Shown here one piece after another: positions 4,751 to 10,785 of a DNA stretch of 10,785 nt. The DNA comes from Coriobacteriaceae bacterium (GTDB lineage Bacteria > Actinomycetota > Coriobacteriia > Anaerosomatales > D1FN1-002). The stretch covers positions 1 to 10,785 of the forward strand of contig PNNM01000037.1 in assembly GCA_013824215.1 (NCBI GenBank), written 5' to 3'. The notes beneath the pieces are model-generated. The model was not told the origin of the DNA, searched no databases, and saw only the letters and a program-made list of their open reading frames with translations. The position numbers and the translations under genes were made by a program. Positions within the stretch are counted from its first letter, which is position 1. Each line of letters begins with the position of its first letter.

Positions 4751-5725
4751 ATGTCCGACGCGCTCGAACGGCTCGTCAACCTCGCGATGTACTTCGCAAG
4801 CTCGACCGGGACCGTGACCCGCCACGACGTGCGCGCCCATGTGGCCGGCTATCCCAAGGAGCAGGACGAGGGCGCGTTCCTGCGGATGTTCGAGCGCGAC
4901 AAGGACGACCTGCTCGCCGCGGGCCTCGTCCTGAACTTCGAGGACGTCGATGGCGAGCCGGGCTACCGCCTCGACCGGAGGCGCACCTACGGCGCCGCGG
5001 TGGACCTGACCGCCGAGGAGGCCGCCACGCTCCGCGCGGTGGGAACGGCGCTCGTGGCCGATCCGGGCTATCCCTGGGCCGAGGAACTGCGGCTCGCCTT
5101 GGCGAAACTCATGCCCGAGCCGGTGACCGGGGCGGCCGCCGGCTCTGCCGTGGCCGACGAGGATCCGAACGCACAGGGCGCCCGGGTCGCGGTCCTGTCC
5201 ACGGCGGCCGACGCCCGCAAAACGGTCACGTTCACCTACACGACATCCGCCGATGTCACCGCCGAGCGCACCGTCGACCCTTACGGGCTCTTCCTGCGGG
5301 ACGGACGCTGGTACCTGGTCGGCCACGACCACGAGCGCGGGGCCGAGCGCACGTTCACGGTCTCGCGGATGCTGGACGCGCGAGCCAACGCCGCCAAACC
5401 CCGCTCGGCCGACTTCGAGCGCCCGCCGGGGTTCGACGTGGGCGGCTACGAGCGCCTCCCCTTCCAGTACGGCACCGCTCCGTGCGAGGCGGTCCTTCGT
5501 CTCACCGGCGAGGCGGCCCGGCGCGCGCCCGCGCTCACGGGCGGAGCGGGCGTCCTCGAGCGCGCAGCTGACGGCTCGTTCATCTGGCGGATCCAGGCGA
5601 GCGGCCTGCAACGACTGGCGCGCTGGCTCGTCGAGAACGGCCCGGGCGTGGAACTCCTCGGACCGGCCGAAGCCGTGGCGCTCCTCCGGGCCGGACTCCA
5701 GGAGGTGGAGCGGACGCATGGCTGA
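4751..5725 (+). CDS. WYL domain transcriptional regulator, PafB-like
   Basis: The 324-residue protein has a winged helix-turn-helix (about 4-75; ALERLVNLAMYFASS, TRHDVRAHVAGYP, and FLRMFERDKDDLLAAGLVL, close to the PafB pattern), a WYL domain (about 145-215; DPYGLFLRDGRWYLVGHDHERGAERTFTVSRM, WYL at 187-189) and a C-terminal WCX-like extension (about 240-315). In mycobacteria PafB with PafC forms a heterodimer that activates the RecA-independent DNA-damage regulon; the WYL domain is thought to sense a nucleic-acid ligand. ATGs occur at 4745 and 4751. 4751 (MSDALERL) fits the family and has a GGGG run 6 nt upstream; 4745 would add two residues. It overlaps the next gene by 8 nt. No proteasome or Pup-ligase gene is adjacent, unlike mycobacteria. 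The family is certain; orthology to PafB is likely. Confidence 0.88.
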   Translation: MSDALERLVNLAMYFASSTGTVTRHDVRAHVAGYPKEQDEGAFLRMFERDKDDLLAAGLVLNFEDVDGEPGYRLDRRRTYGAAVDLTAEEAATLRAVGTALVADPGYPWAEELRLALAKLMPEPVTGAAAGSAVADEDPNAQGARVAVLSTAADARKTVTFTYTTSADVTAERTVDPYGLFLRDGRWYLVGHDHERGAERTFTVSRMLDARANAAKPRSADFERPPGFDVGGYERLPFQYGTAPCEAVLRLTGEAARRAPALTGGAGVLERAADGSFIWRIQASGLQRLARWLVENGPGVELLGPAEAVALLRAGLQEVERTHG

Positions 5726-6653
5726 CAAGACGCCCGCGGCGACACGCGCGAAACGCATGCTCGCGCTGCTGCATCGGCTCACCCCCGGCACCCGCATGCG
5801 CCTGGACGACCTGGCCGCCGAGTTCGGGGTGGGCAGCGAAGAGCTCGTGCGCGATCTCGAGACGCTGTCGATCTGCGGGGTGGAGCCGTACGACCCCTAT
5901 GCGCTCGTCCCTCTCATCATCGAGGGCGGCGACGTGCATGCGTTCGGCGAACTTCCCGCGCTCGATCACGCCGTGCGCCTGACGGCGGCCGAGGCGCGTG
6001 CGCTCGTCACCGCGCTCGAGACCTGCGGCTCGCCGACGGACGATCCGTTGCCGGCCAAGCTGATGCACGCCGCCGCCGAGGATACCTCGCCCGAGGCGTT
6101 CGGGCGCCTCGTCCGCACCGCGGCGGGGCCCGGCGGTTCGCTGACCACCTACGAGACGCTGGCGGCAGCCGCGGAGCGGGGGGAGAAGCTCACGATCGAC
6201 TACTGGTCCGCCGGGCGGGAGGGACGCTCCACGCGCGTGGTGCAGCCCTACGCGCTCGGCAACGACCGCGGTGTGTGGTACCTGAGCGCGTTCTGCGAGA
6301 CCGCCGGCGCCGAGCGGGTGTTCCGGCTCGATCGGATCCGCGCCGCGGAGCCCACGGGCGATACGTTCGAGCGGCCGGCGGCGCCCGTGCCGCCCACCCC
6401 CGCCTTCACCAGCACCGGCCTGCCGACTGCCGAGGTGGTCTTCTCCGCCGAGGAGGAGGTGTCTTCGCGCGACTGGCCCGGCGCCACGCTCGAGCCGCAA
6501 GACGATGGGACAACGCTCGCGCGCATCCCGTACTCGGGTTCGCGCTGGCTCGCCCGCCGCGTCGCCGCCCGCCTCGGCAGAGCTCAGGTCCTGGCTCCGG
6601 AAGCGCTGCGCGACACGGTGCGCGCTCTCGCGCGCGAGATGCTCGGCGGGTAG
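5718..6653 (+). CDS. WYL domain transcriptional regulator, PafC-like
   Basis: The 311-residue protein has an N-terminal helix-turn-helix (about 10-52; MLALLHRLTPGTRMRLDDLAAEFGV then EELVRDLETLSICGVEPYDP), a linker matching PafC proteins (GGDVHAFGELPALDHAVRLTAAEARALVTALE), a WYL domain (about 145-212; QPYALGNDRGVWYLSAFCETAGAERVFRLDRI, WYL at 187-189) and a C-terminal extension (235-310). Its start overlaps the PafB-like gene by 8 nt and has AGGAGGTGG about 10 nt upstream inside that gene, so the two should be made in step as subunits of one heterodimer. The order matches the usual actinobacterial pafB-pafC. No tatA/tatC genes follow; the operon ends here. Confidence 0.86.
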   Translation: MADKTPAATRAKRMLALLHRLTPGTRMRLDDLAAEFGVGSEELVRDLETLSICGVEPYDPYALVPLIIEGGDVHAFGELPALDHAVRLTAAEARALVTALETCGSPTDDPLPAKLMHAAAEDTSPEAFGRLVRTAAGPGGSLTTYETLAAAAERGEKLTIDYWSAGREGRSTRVVQPYALGNDRGVWYLSAFCETAGAERVFRLDRIRAAEPTGDTFERPAAPVPPTPAFTSTGLPTAEVVFSAEEEVSSRDWPGATLEPQDDGTTLARIPYSGSRWLARRVAARLGRAQVLAPEALRDTVRALAREMLGG

Positions 6654-6782
6654 GTGTCAGAACCGCCGGACTGGATTCCCCATCAGCTAGACTCGGACCA
6701 GCCTGGAGGGCTACTTACAGAAGCTTCGGGACGCATCCCGCGACCAGGCCAGATGATCTGCGATCCCAAAGGGGATGAGAGC

Positions 6783-7154
6783 GTGTCTTCATATCAACAG
6801 GATCCGCACTTCCGGAAACGCGACACCGACGCGCAGAAGGCGGAAAGCGCGTTCCTAGGTTGGGCTCGAGGCGTCGAAGCTCTTGAGGCTGGATACGCTG
6901 CCGAGGGTATCGACGACTACCACTGGGCATTGAACTGTCGCGACGACCTCGAGAATGCGATGACCACGGCTCCATTCAAGCAACGCAAGAAGATCGCGGC
7001 CAGACTCCCCCAGCTCGACCGCCGCTTCACAGCTGCCACGGTCCCGGCCTCGGGGTGCGTGCTATCGACACGCAGTTGCGACCCAGGAGCGGAATGGTGG
7101 TACTTCCGCGTACCACCTTCTCACCCGGATTGGCCTGAGCAAGCGAGTGAGTGA
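6783..7154 (+). CDS. Hypothetical protein, 123 residues
   Basis: I do not recognise this protein. From a GTG at 6783 with an AAAGGGG SD about 9 nt upstream it has 123 residues: a helical, charged first half (DAQKAESAFLGWARGVEALEAGYAAEGIDDYHWALNCRDDLENAM, 16-60), a basic helix KQRKKIAARLPQLDRRF (66-82) and a C-terminal tail with three Cys-poor strands ending in AEWWYFRVPPSHPDWP (103-118). There is no signal peptide or TM segment. An in-frame GTG at 6654, directly after the WYL stop, would add 43 residues, but these look non-coding and lack an SD. Codon use is less GC-biased than in the flanking genes, which suggests later acquisition. It lies alone between the WYL operon and convergent dinG. 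Confidence 0.6.
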   Translation: MSSYQQDPHFRKRDTDAQKAESAFLGWARGVEALEAGYAAEGIDDYHWALNCRDDLENAMTTAPFKQRKKIAARLPQLDRRFTAATVPASGCVLSTRSCDPGAEWWYFRVPPSHPDWPEQASE

Positions 7155-7182
7155 CGGATCGCGGCCAGCCGAGCAGGCACGA

Positions 7183-10083
7183 CTAGACCCCCTCCCGGAC
7201 CCTCCCGAACCGCCGCGCGATCTCCTCGGCGATGCGCGCCGCAGGCAGGCGCTCGACGTCGCGCACCGGCAACGCGTCCAGGAACGAGCGGCCGTATCCC
7301 TTGCTGACCACGCGTGAGTCCGCGATGACCACGCATCCCGTGTCGGTGCTGCTGCGGACGAGACGCCCGGCTGCCTGCTTGAGCTCGAGGATCGCCTCGG
7401 GCAGCGCGTAGCGCGCCCACGCGGCCTTGCCCTCGCGGGAGTCCCGCTCGGCGGCGAGCGGGTCGCTCGGCCGTCCGAACGGCAGGCGGGGCACCACGAC
7501 GCAGCGCAGGGTGTCTCCCTTGGCGTCGAAACCCTCCCAGAACGACTTGGTGGCGAAGAGCGACACGCGCTCGTCGGCGATGAACTCGTCGCGAAGCCGC
7601 TTCGCCGAGGTGCCGCGACCCTGCACCAGCAGCGGCACGCCCTCGCGCCCGAGCCGCTCGGCCAGCCGCCGGTGGAGTTCCTCCATGTCGCGGCGGTTGG
7701 TGAACAGCGTGAGCACGCTGCCCCCCATCCCGAGATGCACCGACTCGAGCAGCCCCTCGAGTCCCGCCAGGTAGCCGGCGCCGTCGGGCGGCTCCACGTC
7801 GGTGGCGACGAACACCGTCATCTGGCGGTCGAAATCGTACGAGGAGTCTAGGCGCAGACCGGACCACGCCCCCTCGGACAGCAGGTCGAGCCCCACCGAG
7901 CGCGCGAAGTGCGAGAAGTCCTCACCGGCGGCGATGGTCGCCGAGGTGTAGACGACCGAGTGGACGCGCGGGTACAGCCCCTCGGCGAGCGCCTCGCCCA
8001 CGTCGAGCAGCTGTGCGGAGAGCCTCTCGGACGTCACGTCGCGGCGGCGATCCAGCGTGACCGAGTAGACGTACGAGACGTCCTCGCCGTCGAGGACCGC
8101 GAGCAGACCGGCGTGCTGGTCCGCGAGCCGCGTCAACAGGCCCACGAGGTCGGCGCGCTGCTCGGAGAGCGTCTCACCGAGCGACTCGGAAGCGGTGACG
8201 AGCCGGCGCCCCTCGTCGAGCAGGGTCTCGAGCGTGCGGGCGAGTGAGCGCCCGACGCCGGCCACGGTGCCCCAGCCGCCGCTGGCGCGCATGCTCGGCG
8301 AGACCCGCGCCTCCACGACCTCGTAGCCGCTCTCGGGCATCTCCGCCGCGAGGTCCTTCACGAAGTCGAAGAGGGACGCGGTGAGCGTGGCCGCCTTCTC
8401 GGCCGCCCGCTCCATCTCGCCCAGGACCCTCAGCACCGGCCCGGCCTCGTCGGGGAGCGCGCCGACGAGCTTCCGGCGCAGGTTGGCCAGCAGGCCGCCG
8501 TGGCGCTTGGAGTACAGCGCGCCGAGGACTGCCGCCAGCTCGACGTGGGCCGCCTCGAGCGACAGCTGCCGGCGCGCCTCGCTCTCGGCCGCGTGCGCCT
8601 CGTCGACCACCCAATGGCGCAGCGGCGGCAGGATCTCGCCGCCCGCCACCATGTCGCGGAAGAGCAGCGCCTGGTTCGTGACCACGATGTGCGCGCACGC
8701 GGCGCGGCGGCGGGCTCCGTGCACGTAGCAGAGTTCCGGGTAGAAGCGGCACCGCTTCTTGGTGCAGTCGGCGACGGTCGCGGTCACGCGCGAGCGCACG
8801 TCGGGACGCCAGTGGACGTTCACTTGATCCAGATCGCCGTGCGGGGACTGCGCCACCCAGGCGACCAGCGCCGCGACGAGCGCCGCCGCCTCCGCGTCAT
8901 GGACCTCGGCTACCGAGCGCTCCAGCTTCCGCAGGCACAGGTAGCGCTCGTACCCCTTGAGCGCGGCGAAGCGCAACTCTCCGCCGAGCGCCGCGGACAA
9001 TGCGGGCAGCTCGGAGTGGACGAGCTGATCCGACAGCGCGTTCGTGCGCGTCGCCACGCCCACGCCGATGCGGTTGCCCATCGCCAGCAGCGCGGCCGGC
9101 ACGAGGTAGGCCACGGACTTGCCGACGCCCGTGGCCGCCTCGACCGCCAGGTGGGTCCGCGTCTCGAACGCGCGCGCGACAGCCTCGGCCATCCGCGCCT
9201 GCTCGTCGCGCGGCTCGAAGCCCGGGTAGATGCGGCCCAGCAGCCCTCCGGCCGAGAACTCCGCGGCGACCTCGGCCTCGGCAGGATACGCGCACTCGAT
9301 CTCCTCGGCATCGAGCATCGCGGGCGTGCGGGCGCCCCGCACCGCTCGCGTGCGGGACTCCTTCAGGTCGAACGGGGCCTTCGCCCTCCCCGCCGCGATG
9401 TGCGCGAGCGTCTCCCGCAGCGGCCAGGCGGCCTCCGGGGCGACACCCGCGAGCCGGGCGAGGACGCCGTCGGGCAGGGCGTCGAGGCCGCAGAGCAGCA
9501 CGCGCCACAAGCCGGCCAGGGCGGCGGCATCATCGGGCGCGCGATGACCGCGGCCCCCCTGTGTGAGGCCGAACGCCTCGGACAGATCCCACAGGCGGTG
9601 CGTGGCGAGCCGCGGCAGCGCGATGCGCGCCAGTTCCAGCGAATCGAGCCAGCGCCCGGGGAAGGGACCCCCGCCGGCGTGCTCGAGGAAGGCACGGTCG
9701 AACGGCGCGTTGTGCGCGACGATGTCGCGGACGCCGACGAACTCGCGCAGCTGCTGTACTACGAGCTCGATCCGAGGCGCGTCCGCGAGCTCCTCGTCGG
9801 TGATCCCCGTCAGGCGCACGATCTCCGGCGGCACGGGAACGCCCGGCGCCGCGGTCGAGGAGTAGCGCCCGAGGATCTCCGGCCCGCGCGCGATCAGGGC
9901 GCCCACCTCGATGACCCGGTCGCGAACGGGGTCGAAACCGGTCGTCTCGATGTCGACGAACGCGACCTCCTCCTCGAAGCCGAACACCGCGTCGCGTGCC
10001 CGCTCGGCGAGGAGGGCGTAGGCGCGCGCGGTGTCGGGCGCGGTGCCGCCGGCCAGGTGCCGGTCGAGTGAGGAGTCGGTCAT
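7183..10083 (-). CDS. dinG: DnaQ-type exonuclease / DinG-family DNA helicase fusion
   Basis: The 966-residue protein joins a DEDDh 3'-5' exonuclease to an XPD/DinG superfamily-2 helicase, as in Bacillus-type DinG. Exonuclease residues: D44 and E46 (FVDIETTGF), D129 (AHNAPFDR), H180 and D185. Helicase motifs: Q-like PRDEQARMAE (291-300), Walker A EAATGVGKS (315-323), DEAH box 494-497 and motif VI QAAGRLVR (903-910). Cys383 (KGYERYLCLRKL), Cys440, Cys445 and Cys452 fit the iron-sulfur cluster pattern of E. coli DinG; Cys463 is an additional cysteine. All catalytic residues are present, so an active ATP-dependent helicase acting on damaged or stalled DNA structures is expected, with exonuclease activity possible. 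The ATG at 10083 lacks a clear SD; no other start fits before the exonuclease domain. A GC-rich hairpin lies 34 nt upstream. Confidence 0.93.
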   Translation of the reverse strand: MTDSSLDRHLAGGTAPDTARAYALLAERARDAVFGFEEEVAFVDIETTGFDPVRDRVIEVGALIARGPEILGRYSSTAAPGVPVPPEIVRLTGITDEELADAPRIELVVQQLREFVGVRDIVAHNAPFDRAFLEHAGGGPFPGRWLDSLELARIALPRLATHRLWDLSEAFGLTQGGRGHRAPDDAAALAGLWRVLLCGLDALPDGVLARLAGVAPEAAWPLRETLAHIAAGRAKAPFDLKESRTRAVRGARTPAMLDAEEIECAYPAEAEVAAEFSAGGLLGRIYPGFEPRDEQARMAEAVARAFETRTHLAVEAATGVGKSVAYLVPAALLAMGNRIGVGVATRTNALSDQLVHSELPALSAALGGELRFAALKGYERYLCLRKLERSVAEVHDAEAAALVAALVAWVAQSPHGDLDQVNVHWRPDVRSRVTATVADCTKKRCRFYPELCYVHGARRRAACAHIVVTNQALLFRDMVAGGEILPPLRHWVVDEAHAAESEARRQLSLEAAHVELAAVLGALYSKRHGGLLANLRRKLVGALPDEAGPVLRVLGEMERAAEKAATLTASLFDFVKDLAAEMPESGYEVVEARVSPSMRASGGWGTVAGVGRSLARTLETLLDEGRRLVTASESLGETLSEQRADLVGLLTRLADQHAGLLAVLDGEDVSYVYSVTLDRRRDVTSERLSAQLLDVGEALAEGLYPRVHSVVYTSATIAAGEDFSHFARSVGLDLLSEGAWSGLRLDSSYDFDRQMTVFVATDVEPPDGAGYLAGLEGLLESVHLGMGGSVLTLFTNRRDMEELHRRLAERLGREGVPLLVQGRGTSAKRLRDEFIADERVSLFATKSFWEGFDAKGDTLRCVVVPRLPFGRPSDPLAAERDSREGKAAWARYALPEAILELKQAAGRLVRSSTDTGCVVIADSRVVSKGYGRSFLDALPVRDVERLPAARIAEEIARRFGRVREGV

Positions 10084-10116
10084 GGCCGCAGACTAGCACG
10101 CCCCACCGACGGCGAA

Positions 10117-10141
10117 CGGGGCGCCCATCAAGGGCGCCCCG
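10117..10141 (-). terminator. GC-rich hairpin between the single-TM gene and dinG (terminator or attenuator)
   Basis: CGGGGCGCCC (10117-10126) and GGGCGCCCCG (10132-10141) pair perfectly over 10 bp around a 5-nt loop. It lies 36 nt past the stop of the upstream minus-strand gene and 33 nt before the dinG start. No U-tract follows in either direction, so a Rho-independent terminator is not certain. Its place suggests it limits read-through into dinG. Confidence 0.5.
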
Positions 10142-10177
10142 CGTGACGTGCGATCGGCGTCGGACGCCTGCTTCGGC

Positions 10178-10711
10178 CTAACCGCCCATCTTGCGCGCGG
10201 CGCAGTACAAGGTGCCGCCGACCTTCTTGAAGGTCCACGTGTAGGCGATCGGCATCTGTGGCGTCTGCATGGTCGCTGCGATCACGGTCTCGTCGCCCGC
10301 GACGGTTGCCTTGCCGAGCTCGAAGGAGGTGATGCCGTACGCGGCCACCTGCTCGCCGTAGCCGGTGGCGTCGCCGTAGCTCTGCTGCTGGGCGAGCGGG
10401 AGCATCTTGTAGGCGACGTCGAACTTCTTGGCCACGACCGCCTCGTGGTACCCCTTCAGATACTGCTCGGGCGTCTGGCCCGCCGGCACCTTGGTGGCGG
10501 TCTTCGGGTCGAACGCGACGTCCGCGGCGGGCACCGCGGCGGGGGCTGCAGCGGGGGCCGCGCCCGGGGCCGTTCCGGGATCGGTCGCCGGTGCGCCGGA
10601 GATGCTCACCGGCGGGATGCGCGTCGAGTCCCACACCTGATAGCCGATGACGGCCACCAGCAGGACCGCGAACGCGGCCAGGCCGATGACGAGGTTCTTG
10701 TTCTGGATCAT
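10178..10711 (-). CDS. Single-TM protein with Pro/Ala linker and small extracytoplasmic domain
   Basis: The 177-residue protein starts MIQNKNLVIGLAAFAVLLVAVIGYQVW, a short basic N-terminus and one TM helix (about 6-26) that could be an uncleaved anchor. A low-complexity Ala/Pro/Gly linker covers about 36-62, then a soluble domain (about 75-177; TPEQYLKGYHEAVVAKKFDVAYKMLP, SYGDATGYGEQVAAYGI, TWTFKKVGGTLYCAARKMGG). That pattern of helices, then strands with alternating hydrophobics, resembles the NTF2-like/DUF4878 fold, so a ligand- or envelope-associated role is possible; this is a fold guess only. The ATG at 10711 has GGAGAGG about 11 nt upstream and gives a clean anchor. An ATG at 10762 would add 17 residues that do not look coding. 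There is no lipobox Cys. Confidence 0.75.
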   Translation of the reverse strand: MIQNKNLVIGLAAFAVLLVAVIGYQVWDSTRIPPVSISGAPATDPGTAPGAAPAAAPAAVPAADVAFDPKTATKVPAGQTPEQYLKGYHEAVVAKKFDVAYKMLPLAQQQSYGDATGYGEQVAAYGITSFELGKATVAGDETVIAATMQTPQMPIAYTWTFKKVGGTLYCAARKMGG

Positions 10712-10762
10712 GTTCTGGGATCCTCTCCTGCTGCCTGCTGTGCCTGAACGAACAACCTGCAC

Positions 10763-10768
10763 AGCATA
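10763..10768 (-). promoter_or_regulatory. Possible -10 element for the single-TM gene
   Basis: TATGCT on the minus strand lies about 52 bp before the ATG at 10711. The -35 region at 17 bp spacing would lie just past the right edge of the window, so this cannot be judged further. Confidence 0.25.
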
Positions 10769-10785
10769 CCGTGGGCCAAGGCGAG

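Noticed and set aside
4384..4779. Minus-strand frame with an (EP)n repeat over the hexamer array
   Set aside because: The repeat peptide is just the translation of the DNA hexamer; the frame crosses the terminator and has no SD or domain.
8500..10071. Plus-strand open frame of 523 codons
   Set aside because: Antisense shadow of dinG, with no recognisable motif.
1..10785. CRISPR array, tRNA, rRNA, insertion sequence or attachment site
   Set aside because: No spaced direct repeats, tRNA cloverleaf, rRNA sequence, transposase or terminal inverted repeats were found by reading either strand.

Overview
The window is very GC-rich with strong G/C bias at third codon positions, and it carries a tandem pair of PafB/PafC-like WYL regulators. 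That pairing points to an actinobacterium (Actinomycetota), possibly a deep-branching anaerobic lineage. This placement is inference; no rRNA or other marker gene is present. A near-consensus sigma-54 promoter (about 4543-4558) would be unusual for most actinobacteria.

Region 1 (1-1640) is a small defence/toxin-antitoxin patch with somewhat lower GC and signs of decay. It holds the N-terminal part of a DUF1016 (YhcG-type PDDEXK nuclease) gene running off the left edge on the minus strand, with a possible frameshift at its start. Next is a short remnant of an adenine-specific DNA methyltransferase that has lost its catalytic DPPF/Y region and its C-terminus. Last is an apparently intact MNT nucleotidyltransferase / HEPN pair (901-1639) with its own promoter.

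Region 2 (1659-4387, minus strand) is a two-gene unit joined by an ATGA overlap. The first gene encodes a PAS protein with a histidine-kinase-like C-terminus that lacks the phospho-acceptor His, the N-box Asn and the DxGxG box. The second encodes a membrane protein with one N-terminal TM helix, a large helical extracytoplasmic domain and a 7-TM C-terminal module. A strong internal ribosome binding site precedes an in-frame ATG at the start of the 7-TM module.

Region 3 (4388-4750) is the divergent intergenic region and the most interesting part. On the plus strand it has a near-perfect sigma-54 -24/-12 promoter and then, starting about 2 nt after the predicted transcription start, a two-tier stem-loop with a 15-nt C-rich apical loop containing CCUCC (anti-Shine-Dalgarno-like). 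A perfect 14-bp terminator hairpin follows. This looks like a free-standing small RNA of about 95 nt driven by sigma-54. A TCGGGC tandem hexamer repeat then lies in the leader of the WYL operon.

Region 4 (4751-6653, plus) is the PafB/PafC-like pair with an 8-nt overlap. In mycobacteria PafBC is a heterodimeric activator of the RecA-independent DNA-damage response; here the pair has no proteasome genes beside it. Region 5 (6654-7182) holds one orphan 123-residue gene of unknown function. Region 6 (7183-10711, minus) has a DnaQ-exonuclease/DinG-helicase fusion preceded by a GC-rich hairpin, and a single-TM protein with a Pro/Ala linker and a small extracytoplasmic domain. The WYL pair and DinG both point to DNA damage or repair, but a regulatory link between them is only inferred.
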